The position numbers were made by a program, and so were the translations under genes. The notes beneath the pieces were generated by a model. It was given only the letters and a program-made list of their open reading frames with translations, was not told where the DNA came from and did not search any database. Source: G965276765 sp965276825 (GTDB taxonomy: Bacteria; Actinomycetota; Acidimicrobiia; Acidimicrobiales; Palsa-688). From it: a DNA stretch of 64,000 bases. How positions within the stretch are numbered: the first letter of the stretch is position 1; each line of letters begins with the position of its first letter. Below, piece by piece: positions 10,573 to 19,556 of the stretch. The DNA lies in NCBI GenBank assembly GCA_965276825.1, contig OZ255630.1, positions 2,170,001 through 2,234,000 of the forward strand, written 5' to 3'.

Positions 10573-11150
10573 GCAGGTCGTGGCGACGGTTCGCAGCGCA
10601 CAACGAACCGACCTGCACGACCTCCAAGGCACGGCCGCCGGACGGCTGGAGATCGAGCACATCGACATCACCATCCCCGAGCACATCGTCGACCTGCACG
10701 ACCGCCTCGCCTCGCGCACCTTCGATCTGCTGTTGGTCAACGCCGGCGTCACCAACAACGCCGAAGACACCATCGCCGACATCTCGACCGAGGAGTTCAC
10801 CCGACTCATGGTCACCAACGCCCTGAGCCCGATGCGGGTGATCGAAGCGCTCGAAGACCTCGTCGCACCGATGGGCACGATCGCCGTCATGTCCTCCGGA
10901 CAGGGCAGCATCGCCAACAACGAACGCGGCGGCTTCGAGGTCTACCGCGGCGCCAAGGCCGCGCTGAACCTGTTCATGCGCAGCTATGCCGCCCGCCACC
11001 ACAACGACCCCCGAACGCTGCTGCTCCTGGCCCGGGTTGGGTCAAGACTCGACTCGGCGGCCCGAACGCACGCCTCGCCATCAACGAGAGCATCCCCAAC
11101 CTCGTCCACGTGATCGACGCCCAGCACGGTCGCGGTGGGCCGCAATACCT
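10573..11150 (+). pseudogene. Short-chain dehydrogenase fragment lacking the Rossmann N-terminus
   Basis: The coding frame resumes with QVVATVRS, then DLLLVNAGV, the SSG motif MSSGQGSIA and the active-site YRGAKAALN, an SDR of the CsgA/sepiapterin-like group. The first 25-30 residues with the GxxxGxG dinucleotide loop are missing, replaced by the PEBP fragment. Near 11035 a single base is lost (GCCCGGG where GCCCCGGG would keep frame), after which PGWVKTRLGGPNARL and VIDAQHGRGGPQYL continue in the next frame. The chimera cannot make a working enzyme. Confidence 0.78.
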
Positions 11151-11561
11151 CGCCACCCACCTCTTTCCGAGTGGTGGTGGGTGGGTCTGTGGCCGGCTGT
11201 CCCAGAAGGAAGGAAGTGGAACGGGTCCAGGAGAGGGCCGCCGGCGCGGGAGCCCGTTGCGCGGTCAGGGAAGGCGTCGACGACGGAGGGGGCAGGGTCG
11301 ATGTGCTGGGTGCGGCCACGGGTGTGCCGGGGCGTCGGGCACTTCGACGCACCTCTTGCCTTTCTCGCAGTGCAGCAGCGGTTCAGCATCCCGCTCGGAG
11401 ATGGACCTGCCCCTTGCCACCGACATCGTCAACCGAGCCCAACAGCCGACCCGACCAGCAGCCAACCCCAGCACCGACACCGACGAAACGTGACTTACTG
11501 ACTCGACATGGCTGGGCGCCACGAGTCGTCGGGGCGGCTGGGGCACTTGGGCCTGCTGGGG
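11151..11561. other. No supported gene; contains a hairpin
   Basis: About 410 bases after the broken SDR. Open frames here have no recognisable domain and poor codon bias. The one clear feature is a perfect 9-bp inverted repeat, CCACCCACC at 11153-11161 and GGTGGGTGG at 11176-11184, with a 14-base loop. It is possibly an old terminator or part of an insertion-sequence end. Confidence 0.5.
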
Positions 11562-12668
11562 TCAGCGGGCCGCTTCGATCTGGACGGTCAGCCAGGCGGC
11601 CACGGTGAGCTGGAGGATTCCCCGGGTGGGCTCGAGGGCCACGGCGTGAGCCGTCTGGGGGATGGCGGCCAGGCTGACCGAGCGGCTACCGGTGAAGCGG
11701 GCCGCTTGGAGTTGGCCGTCGGGCGGCGGGAACAGCGAGTCCTTCTCACCGAAGACCACCAGCACCGGGACGTGTACCTGACCGAGATGGGCCATGTCCG
11801 CTCCGAGACCGGCCATGGTCGAGGTCTCGTCGCCGCAGGGGTCGGTGACCTTCTTGTTCACCACGGCACGCACGATGGCCGGGTTCGCCCGGTAGAAGAA
11901 GGTGGCCGGGACCATCGGCGGCTTGGCGAAGGGGGCGTAGCCCGTCGGGCTGGTCGCACACGCCTGCTTCCACTGGGCGGCATCGGCCATCTCCAGGCTC
12001 GAGGTCCCCTGATCGGCGTAGTCCAGATTGATCAGCCCGTTGATCCCACCAAAAGAGTACGCCTCGATCTGGGCGATGAACCCCCCGAAGGAATGCCCGG
12101 CCAGGACCACCCGCGAGAACCTTGGAGCTGCCCGGCCACCCAGTTGGTAGTGGCCGTCGCGCAGGTCCTGGACCTCTTGGTGGGCGATGTCGGCCTGGGA
12201 GCCCAGGCAGATCTGGTTGCCGGCCGGCCGGGCACTGTTGCCGTAGCCGAGCCGGTCGACGATGACCGACGTCTGCCCGGCCCGTGCCTCCGCCGCCGCG
12301 TAGTTGTAGCCGGGAACACCCTGGTAGTTCCAGAAGAACTTCCCCAGGCCAAGCCCGTGCAGGTACAGCGTCACCGTCGAAGCCGTCCTCGAGCCCCCAC
12401 GGCGGACCGTGGGTCTGACCAGGTCGCCTCGCTCGGTGTAGGTCGCCCCGTCCGCCGCGCACGCCACCTTCGACCGGTTGACGTTGCGGACCCGGAACGA
12501 GATCGGCGTCTCGGTATAGCCAGCCGACCCCACCGACCGGGACAACGCCGCGTTCGGGCTCGGCGGCGACCCACCGGTCGGCGTGGCCGAGGCCACCGAC
12601 GACCCCACGGAAAGAGGGAGGGCAAAGGCAGCAGCCACAGCTGCCGGCAGCAAACGTCGAGCGATCAT
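11562..12668 (-). CDS. Secreted alpha/beta hydrolase
   Basis: A 368-residue alpha/beta-fold hydrolase with an N-terminal signal peptide (RR, a hydrophobic Ala/Leu stretch, and a SVASATP cleavage-like site near residue 30), so it is probably exported. The oxyanion-side motif LYLHGLGLGKFFW is near residue 101, the nucleophile elbow GHSFGG near 193, the acid candidate in VFGEKDSLFPPP near 320 and the catalytic His in PQTAHAVALE near 349. Reaction type (lipase, esterase or other) is not decidable from sequence. It is a stand-alone gene in a region rich in broken genes, and it is intact. Confidence 0.85.
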   Translation of the reverse strand: MIARRLLPAAVAAAFALPLSVGSSVASATPTGGSPPSPNAALSRSVGSAGYTETPISFRVRNVNRSKVACAADGATYTERGDLVRPTVRRGGSRTASTVTLYLHGLGLGKFFWNYQGVPGYNYAAAEARAGQTSVIVDRLGYGNSARPAGNQICLGSQADIAHQEVQDLRDGHYQLGGRAAPRFSRVVLAGHSFGGFIAQIEAYSFGGINGLINLDYADQGTSSLEMADAAQWKQACATSPTGYAPFAKPPMVPATFFYRANPAIVRAVVNKKVTDPCGDETSTMAGLGADMAHLGQVHVPVLVVFGEKDSLFPPPDGQLQAARFTGSRSVSLAAIPQTAHAVALEPTRGILQLTVAAWLTVQIEAAR

Positions 12669-12824
12669 GGCCGATCAGTACCCGCCCCCCACGACCCGAA
12701 CCCTCATTTTCGAGCGTCGTGCTCAGTCTTACGTCGACGTGGCCGTCGTCTCGGAGGACCTGCACCCCGACTGTGGCGTTGGGGTACACCCCAACCTGCT
12801 GCCAGGACCACGCTCCCAGGACCG

Positions 12825-13160
12825 TCAGATCAGGGCCCTTATCGGCCTTGCCGTGACGCCGTGCGGCCGTGCGGCGTGACGCCGTGTCGTTGAGAGGGGT
12901 GACGATGGCTGAGCGGCGGCTCGGCCACATCCGGAGGACATCCCACCGCGATGGGCTTCCACGATCGCCGCGTCCCTGATCAGCCGAACCACGTCATCGT
13001 CGGCTCTCGTCCGTCGGTACTCCTCCTCGGCTTCGACCAAACGCCGGCGGAGCACTCCTTGCTCGTCTTTTTCCTGAGCACTCTTCACCTCACTCGTGTA
13101 TGTCAGCCTGACATACCCACCTCTGGTTGGCGAGCTCGACGTTGACGGGTCGTCGCGCAA
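12825..13160 (-). CDS. Hypothetical protein, 111 residues
   Basis: Unrecognised. The middle (about residues 20-70) is a charged amphipathic helix-like stretch, EVKSAQEKDEQGVLRRRLVE then EEEYRRTRADDDVVRLIRD, that has the composition of real protein. The last 35 residues are low-complexity Arg/Pro and overlap a short GC-rich repeat (GTGACGCCGTGCGG units around 12853-12885). A GTG inside (VRLTYTSEV) could be the true start. It could be the remnant of a longer gene or spurious. Confidence 0.35.
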   Translation of the reverse strand: MRDDPSTSSSPTRGGYVRLTYTSEVKSAQEKDEQGVLRRRLVEAEEEYRRTRADDDVVRLIRDAAIVEAHRGGMSSGCGRAAAQPSSPLSTTRRHAARPHGVTARPIRALI

Positions 13161-13275
13161 CGCCGGCGCAGCGGTCGTATGCCCGGTGAGCGATCAGTGA
13201 CCGAACGCCTGCGGGACGTCGGCCACGGCCTGTCGGAAGGGCGTCGGAGTAAGACTCCGGGACGATGATGAGGGT

Positions 13276-13672
13276 ATGACGATCCCGACGTTCGACCCAA
13301 CGCGGGCCTATGTCCACCTGAGCGGGGGCCGAGCGGAGCGCTTGGTGGTGGACGAGCGGCTTCTGGGCCAAGGTGGCCAGCGGCGAACGGCCGCTGCCGG
13401 GCTGGCTGATGGCCATGTTCGAGTGGGCCGCCGGCGACGGAGCCTCGGCGGGCGGCGACAGCGAGGTGCACCCCGAGGGGGATAAGATCCACGTGTGCGT
13501 GCCGGGCGCCATGACTGCGGTCCTGGAACACGACGCTGGTGAAGAGCGGATCGACTTCTCCTCCGGCCACGCCTGTGTCGTGCCCAGGGGCGTCTGGCAC
13601 CGCTTGATCGCGAGGCAGGCAAGTCCGGGTGCTCAGCCTCACCTCTGGTGAGGACTCCGAGCACCGTTCTTC
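13276..13672 (+). pseudogene. Cupin-domain protein, frameshifted
   Basis: The first part reads MTIPTFDPTRAYVHLSGG. After a one-base insertion near 13350 the next frame continues SGERPLPGWLMAMFEW, EVHPEGDKIHVCVPGAMT and HACVVPRGVWHRLI, a single-domain cupin with the usual HPEGDxIH and G-x5-PxGxxH metal-motif layout. A second shift near 13625 moves the C-terminus (VLSLTSGEDSEHRSS) to a third frame. Either a decayed gene or two sequencing indels. Confidence 0.72.
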
Positions 13673-13743
13673 TCTTCTCCCTGATCCTCCGATCGAAGGT
13701 CTCCCGGCGGCATGGGGGTCTGACCGCCAGGGGTGGTTGTCGC

Positions 13744-14173
13744 TCAATCGGTGATCCACGGCCCTGTTTGGACGGCTCCCCATGACTCGGGGGCCACGTC
13801 GCAGGTGTGGGAGCTGAGCTCCCAGACGTGGCACTCGGGGTCGGTGACGATCGCCTGGCGCAGCCCCCAGGGCATGTCGGTGGCTTTGTCAACGATGACG
13901 CCGCCGAACTCACCGGCACGTGCGGCGGCCGCAACGACGTCGGGGACGAAGACGAGCGTCATGGCGTGGACGGCGCTTCGGTCGGTCGGCCGCCTCGCCA
14001 CGTCGGCTTCGACCGAGGCAGCCCGAGAAGGATGACGTGGGTACCGAGGACCAGCTCGGCGTGACCGATCCGGCCGTCAGGCAGGCTCATGCGGATCGCC
14101 TCGCAAGCACCGAGGACCGCGCTCAACCAGGCGATCGCGGCCGCAGGGTCTCGTAGCGCACGTCGGGCACGAC
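13744..14173 (-). pseudogene. VOC (glyoxalase-like) protein, frameshifted and cut by IS256
   Basis: On the minus strand the pieces VVPDVRY, then DPAAAIAWLSAVLGA and HAELVLGTHVILLG, then HAMTLVFVPDVVAAAARA, ATDMPWGLRQAIVTDPE and HVWELSS follow in order and together make a glyoxalase/bleomycin-resistance-type VOC protein. Two single-base frameshifts (near 14150 and 14028) separate them. The extreme N-terminus is missing because an IS256-family element begins at 14174. The gene is therefore dead unless the indels are assembly errors. Confidence 0.75.
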
Positions 14174-15578
14174 GATCGTGTCCCTTGTAGTGGTGTAGCT
14201 GGCGGGTCCCCCTGATGGGTGGGCCACCGGCGTGAAGCTCGTCGTGTTCCTGCAAGAACACACGAAGGAGACCACGCCGGTGACCCTCACCGATTCTGAC
14301 CTGTCCACCTTGCTCGCGGCTGTGAAGGCCGGCGAGATGACTGACACTGTCCGCACCAGCCTGGCCTGGGTGCTCCAGCAGTTGATCGAGGCCGAGCTCA
14401 CCGCGACGATCGGCGCCGCCCCTGGCGAGCACTCATCGGCTCGGACCGCGTTGCGTAACGGGCATCGCCCGAAGCTGATCTCGACCGCCGCGGGCGACAT
14501 CGCCGTCGACATCCCGAAGTTGCGGACGGGCAGTTTCTTCCCGGCCATCCTGGAACGCCGCCGGAGGATCGACCGGGCCTTGTTCGCGGTGGTGATGGAA
14601 GCCTGGGTGCACGGGGTGTCGACCCGCAAGGTCGACGACTTGGTCAAAGCGCTCGGCGCCGCGTCGGGGATCTCGAAGTCGGAGGTGTCACGGATCTGTG
14701 CCGAGCTGGACGTCGATCTGGAGGCGTTCCGGACCCGCCGTCTCGACGGCGCCTTCCCGTACGTGTTCGCGGATGCCACCTACGTCAAGGCCCGGGTCGG
14801 CGGCCGGGTGGTGTCGCGGGCGGTGGTGGTCGCCACCGGGGTCACCGCCACCGGCGACCGCGAAGTGCTCGGTGTCGACGTCGGCGACAGCGAAGACGGC
14901 GCCTTTTGGACCGGGTTCTTCCGGTCGCTGCGCGCTCGGGGACTGTCCGGGGTGCAGTTGGTGATCTCCGACCACCACCTCGGCTTGAAAGCCGCCATCG
15001 CCGCCGTGTTCGTCGGGGCCGGCTGGCAGCGCTGCCGGGTGCACTTCATGCGCAACGTGCTCTCTAGGGTCCCGAAAGCCTCCGCCGAGATGGTCGCGGC
15101 ATCGATCCGGACCGTGTTCGCCCAGCCCGACGCCGCCCATGTCCGTTCCCAGCTGACCGAGATCGCCGGCATGCTCCGACCCCAGTTCCCCGACGTGGCC
15201 GCCATGCTCGCCGACGCCTCCGAAGACGTCCTCGCGTTCACGCACTTCCCGGTCGCCCACTGGCGGAAGATCTGGTCGACCAACCCCCTCGAGCGGCTCA
15301 ACGCCGAGATCAAACGGCGAACCAATGTCGTCGGGATCTTCCCCAACGACCCCAGCGTGCTTCGGCTGATCACCGCAGTCGTCGTCGAAGCCCACGACGA
15401 ATGGCAAGTAGCCGAACGGCGCTACCTGTCCGAAGAGTCCATGGCCAAGCTCCACACCACCCCCGCCCCGACCATCGAAGAGGCGCCCCTGGCCGTCACC
15501 GCCTGAGATACTCGAACAACCACGCCGAGCATTTCACGCCGGCCAACGTCGAGCTACACCACAACACGGGACGTCAAC
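14174..15578. mobile_element. IS256-family insertion sequence, copy A
   Basis: A 1405-bp element. The ends are the left GATCGTGTCCC and the right complement GTTGACGTCCC, which form a 27-base imperfect inverted repeat sharing GTGGTGTAGCT internally. The limits were set by comparison with copy B (38345-39749), which is the same length and encodes an identical protein. Flanking octamers GGCACGAC and AGCCCGAC match at six of eight positions only, so no clean target duplication remains. Confidence 0.9.
14280..15506 (+). CDS. IS256 family (Mutator-type) transposase, copy A
   Basis: About 408 residues from the GTG at 14280, chosen because AAGGAG lies nine bases upstream; an in-frame GTG at 14232 would add 16 residues. 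Hallmarks of the family are present: RNGHRPKLISTAAGDIAVDI near the N-terminus, the first catalytic Asp in YVFADATYVKAR, the second in LVISDHHLGLKAAI, the CRVHFMRN C/H motif and STNPLERLNAEIKRRTNVVG with the catalytic Glu. Identical in sequence to the copy at 38.4-39.7 kb, which means recent movement within this genome. Confidence 0.95.
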   Translation: MTLTDSDLSTLLAAVKAGEMTDTVRTSLAWVLQQLIEAELTATIGAAPGEHSSARTALRNGHRPKLISTAAGDIAVDIPKLRTGSFFPAILERRRRIDRALFAVVMEAWVHGVSTRKVDDLVKALGAASGISKSEVSRICAELDVDLEAFRTRRLDGAFPYVFADATYVKARVGGRVVSRAVVVATGVTATGDREVLGVDVGDSEDGAFWTGFFRSLRARGLSGVQLVISDHHLGLKAAIAAVFVGAGWQRCRVHFMRNVLSRVPKASAEMVAASIRTVFAQPDAAHVRSQLTEIAGMLRPQFPDVAAMLADASEDVLAFTHFPVAHWRKIWSTNPLERLNAEIKRRTNVVGIFPNDPSVLRLITAVVVEAHDEWQVAERRYLSEESMAKLHTTPAPTIEEAPLAVTA

Positions 15579-15683
15579 AGCCCGACCCGACGGTTAGCCG
15601 AGGCGAGGCTCATACATGCGCCAACGTTCACCCGCCATGCCCCACCGAAGCGACCCCGTCCCAGCGCCTGGCAGGCTGACCAG

Positions 15684-15995
15684 ATGGAACGTCGACCAGG
15701 ACCAGGAAATCGGCTGCCACGACCACGTCGAGGCTCACGGCGTTGGACGTCGTTCATCGCTGCAGCCGACCCCGCAGCCACACCGGTGCGCGGGCTGCAC
15801 GAGCAGACCAATCCCGAGCACCGCGTGCGAGTCGAACACGACACCCACACCCTGCTCATCCACCTCAGTGGCGAGCACGGCGACGGCTGGACAACCGTGG
15901 CCGTCGACCGGAAAACCCGGCAGTGGTCCGTCGCTCAGCATCGACGACAGGCCGATACCGCCAGACAGGCCTACGACCTGCTCTACGAGCCCTGA
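15684..15995 (+). CDS. Small hypothetical actinobacterial protein
   Basis: 103 residues. The N-terminal 40 are Arg/Pro-rich and may be out of the real gene. From about residue 42 the sequence has good coding character, EHRVRVEHDTHTLLIHLSGE then GWTTVAVDRKTRQWSVAQ and QAYDLLYEP, like short orphan proteins found in actinobacteria. It probably starts later than 15684, near a downstream GTG. No function can be given. Confidence 0.45.
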   Translation: MERRPGPGNRLPRPRRGSRRWTSFIAAADPAATPVRGLHEQTNPEHRVRVEHDTHTLLIHLSGEHGDGWTTVAVDRKTRQWSVAQHRRQADTARQAYDLLYEP

Positions 15996-16064
15996 CCCCC
16001 TGCCACTTCGCCGGCCGGCCGCCATCCTGTACCCATCCCGTTACGACGACGCCTCTGTCCCAAG

Positions 16065-16131
16065 AGTAGCTACGGCTACTCGGGACCTGAGCTCCGAATA
16101 CCGGTCCCAGGTCGGATCGGTTCCGATCGGA
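16065..16131. promoter_or_regulatory. Two inverted repeats upstream of the MarR-MFS operon
   Basis: AGTAGC-TACG-GCTACT (perfect 6-bp arms, 16065-16080) and TCGGATCGG-TT-CCGATCGGA (eight of nine pairs, 16112-16131) lie 50-115 bases before the MarR ATG. An AT-rich stretch (TGATATATTT, 16163-16172) just before the ATG may hold the -10 box. They are plausible autoregulatory operators for the MarR protein. Confidence 0.45.
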
Positions 16132-16178
16132 CGAGAACTGCACAGCAGCGTTCTATACTTGCGTGATATATTTGGTGC

Positions 16179-16634
16179 ATGAGGGTCGATCGAGCGGCCA
16201 CCCAAGTCGACGTCGGCGTCGCGTTGGAGCGGGTTGGTACCTGGTTGCGCCACGCGACCCCACTCTTCGAGTGGAACACCCTCGCATTGAGCGTCCTCGC
16301 CCATGTCGCTCGGCGAGGCCCGATCCGCGTCACCGACCTGGTGGCCGCGGAACGGATCACCCAGCCGGGCATGACCAGCCTGGTGAGGCGACTCGCCGCG
16401 GCCGGCCTGGTCAATCGCGATGCGGATCCGACCGACGGGAGGGTCACGCTGGTCTCGATCACTCCCGCCGGCAGTGCCTATCTGGCGCAGATCCACGACG
16501 AGCGCGCTCGGGTGATCGCCGAGCAGGTCGGGTGGCTCTCTCCCGCTCATCAACAAGCCCTCGCCGCCGCGGTCGACGCCTTGGAGGCATTGGCAGATCG
16601 ACCCGTCGGCCCCTCTGGAGGTTTCTCGGCGTGA
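16179..16634 (+). CDS. MarR-family transcriptional regulator
   Basis: A 151-residue winged-helix regulator. The recognition region reads IRVTDLVAAERITQPGMTSL (about residues 48-67), followed by VRRLAAAGLVNRDADPTDGR with the typical wing DxRD-like Arg/Asp turn. Its stop codon overlaps the start of the MFS transporter (GTGA), so the two are one operon and the regulator most likely senses a substrate of the pump. The ATG at 16179 lies close behind an AT-rich promoter-like stretch without a clear Shine-Dalgarno site, so a leaderless mRNA is possible. Confidence 0.9.
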   Translation: MRVDRAATQVDVGVALERVGTWLRHATPLFEWNTLALSVLAHVARRGPIRVTDLVAAERITQPGMTSLVRRLAAAGLVNRDADPTDGRVTLVSITPAGSAYLAQIHDERARVIAEQVGWLSPAHQQALAAAVDALEALADRPVGPSGGFSA

Positions 16635-17935
16635 CCGACACTGCTGACCGTAAGGCTCCGAGCCCGTTCCGCCAGCCCAAAGCCGTGTTCGCCGTCGCGT
16701 TCGCGTGCGTGGTGTCATTCATGGGCATCGGTCTCGTCGATCCCATCCTGCCCGCCCTGGCCAGGGATCTGAAGGCCAATCCCAGCCAAGTCGAGCTGCT
16801 CTTCACCAGCTATCTGGTCGTCACCGCCGTCGCCATGCTCGTCACCGGCTGGGTCTCGAGCCGCATCGGCGCCAAACGCACCCTGATAGCCGGACTCGTG
16901 CTCATCGTCATCTTCGCCGGCCTGGCCGGCTCGAGCAACACCATCGGCGGCATCGTCGGCTTTCGAGCCGGCTGGGGCCTCGGCAACGCCCTGTTCATCG
17001 CCACCTCCCTTGCCGTGATCGTCTCCTCGGCCACCGGAGGCTTCTCCGGCGCCATCATTCTCTACGAGACCGCCCTCGGCGTCGGCATCGCCATGGGTCC
17101 GATCATCGGCGGCCTGCTCGGCACCGTCAGCTGGCGAGGCCCGTTCTACGGCGTGTGCGCCCTCATGTTCGTCGCCCTGCTGGCCACGATCTTCCTCGTC
17201 CCGGCCACCCCAACCCCGCCGGGGAGATCGTCGCTCAAAGAGCCGATCCTGGCGTTGCGCCACCGGGCCCTCGCCCGCACCAGCATCACCGGGCTGCTCT
17301 ACAACTGGGGGTTTTTCACCATCCTCGGCTACTCGCCGTTCCTGATGCACTTCACCCCGATCAAGCTCGGCGCCGTCTTCTGCGCATGGGGAGTGCTCGT
17401 CGCCATCTTCGCCGTGTTCGGCGCAGCCAAGCTCAAGGGCCGCTACGGCACCGCCCGCACCCTCACCGCCAGCCTCGTCCTGGTCGCCGTCGTCCTCGTC
17501 ATCATCGGCGCCTTCCCCGAGCACCGCTGGGTCGTCATCGGCGCTGTGATCGCCTCGGGCGCACTGATCGGTCTCAACAACACCCTCGTCACCACCGCCG
17601 TCATGAGCATCTCCCCCGTCCCGCGCAACGTGGCCTCCGCCAGCTACGGCTTTGTCCGCTTCATCGGTGGCGGCCTGGCCCCCTACGTTGCCGCCCAGCT
17701 GGTGACGCACTACAACGCCCACGTCCCGTTCCTCCTCGCCGCCGTGGTCGTCCTCGCCGGCGTCGCGGTCCTCTCGACCATGCGCGACGCCCTGAACACC
17801 GCTGACGCCGCCGAGGACCAGCCCGGCCCCTCCCCACTACGCCAAGCCGACGAGGAAGCCGTGGAAGCGATCCCTGGCGAGCCCGAAGAAGCCATCATGG
17901 CCGAACACGCCCACCGCAAGGACGTCCAGCAGTGA
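16631..17935 (+). CDS. MFS drug-efflux-type transporter
   Basis: A 434-residue major facilitator with about 12 membrane helices. Helix 1 contains FMGIGLVDPILPALA, the loop 2-3 signature appears as WVSSRIGAKRTLIAGLV, and motif C-like GVGIAMGPIIGGLLG is in helix 5, which points to the drug:H+ antiporter group. The last 45 residues are a soluble acidic tail rich in Glu and Ala. It starts at GTG 16631 in a four-base overlap with the MarR gene, which is the basis for predicting substrate-induced efflux. The substrate is unknown. Confidence 0.9.
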   Translation: MTDTADRKAPSPFRQPKAVFAVAFACVVSFMGIGLVDPILPALARDLKANPSQVELLFTSYLVVTAVAMLVTGWVSSRIGAKRTLIAGLVLIVIFAGLAGSSNTIGGIVGFRAGWGLGNALFIATSLAVIVSSATGGFSGAIILYETALGVGIAMGPIIGGLLGTVSWRGPFYGVCALMFVALLATIFLVPATPTPPGRSSLKEPILALRHRALARTSITGLLYNWGFFTILGYSPFLMHFTPIKLGAVFCAWGVLVAIFAVFGAAKLKGRYGTARTLTASLVLVAVVLVIIGAFPEHRWVVIGAVIASGALIGLNNTLVTTAVMSISPVPRNVASASYGFVRFIGGGLAPYVAAQLVTHYNAHVPFLLAAVVVLAGVAVLSTMRDALNTADAAEDQPGPSPLRQADEEAVEAIPGEPEEAIMAEHAHRKDVQQ

Positions 17936-17967
17936 CCCGTCGGCCCACCCCGCCAGCCGTCCTCACT

Positions 17968-18230
17968 CGACCTCGGCAGCGACGGTCCCAGCACCATCCT
18001 CGTCGGGGTCGACGGCTCGGTCCCGGCGTGCTCTGCACGACGCCGTTGGTCTCGCCCGACACCAAGCCAGCCGCGTCATCGCCGTAGGCGCCCCCCCAGC
18101 TACCAGCAATGACCTACGCCGCCCCAGGCGTCATCCCCGCCGCCGAGGGACTCGACCACCACCTCGCCGCCAACGAGCACCACATCGACCTGATCGTTCA
18201 CCGTGACGTTCGCTGTCACCGCCCCACCGG
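17968..18230 (+). pseudogene. Universal stress protein (UspA-like) remnant
   Basis: GPSTILVGVDGSVPA begins a UspA-like domain, then a frame change near 18028 leads to ALHDAVGLARHQASRVIAVG, and another leads to MTYAAPGVIPAAEGLDHH. The ATP-binding C-terminal GxxG motif region is not found. It is a degraded fragment directly downstream of the MFS gene. Confidence 0.6.
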
Positions 18231-18384
18231 GCAATGTCGGATCGCATGTCGTGCGGATGCTGTGCCTGGGCAGCGTGCGTACAACTTCTCGCTACCCGAC
18301 CCCGACTGGACGCTTCGTCGAAGTGTCGAGGCAAGACCGTTTCCTCGAGGCGGACCATCTCGGTCCCCGGCAGGGTCCTCGACG

Positions 18385-18760
18385 AGCGGTCTTCCCACCT
18401 CGCTCGCACCGGCCGTACCGACCCCGCTGACCTGATCCTCCAAGCCCCCGAAGGCGGCCCCGTGCGGGCCACCAACCTCCGCCAACGTATCTACGACCCG
18501 GCGCTGCGACGATCACGGTCTCGAAGGTCTCACGTTCCACCGCCTCCGTCACTCCGCTGGCCACATGCTCAGGGAGCTGGGTGTCCGCTCGAAGTGATCC
18601 AGCGCGCCTCGGCCACGCCTCCATCCGCACCACCGCCGACATCTACGGGTCACTGCCCGAGCGAGTCGACCGCCCCGTCGCCGACAAGCTCGAAGACCTG
18701 TTCCGCGCAGCAGCCGCCCGTAGTGCGGATGCGTTTCAGGCTGGGGAAAGGAGCACCCGA
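18385..18760 (+). pseudogene. Tyrosine recombinase C-terminal remnant
   Basis: Pieces in different frames read DPADLILQAPEGGPVRATNL, then FHRLRHSAGHMLRELG (the HxLRH box with catalytic His and Arg), then LGHASIRTTADIYGSL (the LGH box and catalytic Tyr) and DRPVADKLEDLFRAAAA. At least two frameshifts separate them and no N-terminal half is present. It marks a past integration of a phage or integrative element at this place. Confidence 0.75.
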
Positions 18761-18857
18761 TCCGATACGCCGACAGCGCGATCGGGCACGTCGTGACCGG
18801 AGAGACCTGGGCCTGTCCGGGGTAGGCGGCCACCCGGCCGGGAGGCAGACACGAGTG

Positions 18858-19556
18858 TCATGGGCCGAGCCCAGACTCCTGGCCGGGAAGAGGGGCGGTG
18901 ATCCCCAGGGGTCGGGGGAGGCTGCGCCGCCAGGCGGTCTCGGTGGTCCGCAGGCCGGCCCGCTGCTTCTTCGTCAGCGACGCGTCCCCGGCCAGGAACA
19001 CGAACGCCTTGTGGAGGAGCTGGTCGAGCTGGGGCGCGGTGCGAGCCGACGCTGCCGCGATGACGGCGGGTGTCTGTGACGCAGCCGGATCACCGAGCAG
19101 CCGGAGGATCTCGTCGCGGTCCTTGCGGCCTGGGAGGCTGTCGGGCCGGTCGAGCAGGGCAGCGATCTTGGTGGCGATGTGCGCCGGGGCGGTGAGCACC
19201 CGGTGGCCGTCGATCGTCTCGGCGCAACCGGTGAGCTTTTCCACCTGTAGCTGCAGGTTGGCGCCCAAACGGGACTGGAACGGGACGTAGAGATCGAGGT
19301 GGATCGAGCGCCACGTGGCCCGCCACTTCGTCCCCGCCAGATGATGGGACTGCGACAGGTCGTCGACCATCGCACCGAGTGACGCCAGGTCTCCTCGGGT
19401 CACGATCAGGTCGACGTCGTGGCTCATCGGGCCGCCGGTGCGAACCCATGACCCCCAGCCCCCGATGAGGATGGCGTCGGGGACCGCGGTGAGGACCTCT
19501 CCGAGCACGGCCCGGGAAAAGTTGGTCTGCTCAGACGAGTAGAACGGGTTCGTCAC
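18858..19556 (-). CDS. AbiEii/AbiGii-type nucleotidyltransferase toxin
   Basis: A 232-residue nucleotidyltransferase-fold protein. The DNA-polymerase-beta-like motif is clear, IGGWGSWVRTGGP followed by SHDVDLIV (G-G-W ... D-x-D, about residues 39-62), and later parts match AbiEii toxins: APAHIATKIAALLDRPDSLP and GRKDRDEILRLL. AbiEii enzymes transfer nucleotides, for example to tRNA ends, and arrest growth or block phage. The GTG at 19556 overlaps the end of the upstream antitoxin gene by 26 bases. The activity is inferred from family. Confidence 0.8.
   Translation of the reverse strand: MTNPFYSSEQTNFSRAVLGEVLTAVPDAILIGGWGSWVRTGGPMSHDVDLIVTRGDLASLGAMVDDLSQSHHLAGTKWRATWRSIHLDLYVPFQSRLGANLQLQVEKLTGCAETIDGHRVLTAPAHIATKIAALLDRPDSLPGRKDRDEILRLLGDPAASQTPAVIAAASARTAPQLDQLLHKAFVFLAGDASLTKKQRAGLRTTETAWRRSLPRPLGITAPLPGQESGLGP

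Noticed and set aside
11110..11508. Several 90-150 codon frames on both strands between the SDR fragment and the hydrolase
   Set aside because: Mutually overlapping, Arg/Gly/Pro-rich, without a domain or ribosome site.
16163..16630. An N-terminal extension of 156 residues on the MFS transporter
   Set aside because: The extension is the MarR gene read in another frame; the GTGA overlap start gives a normal MFS N-terminus.
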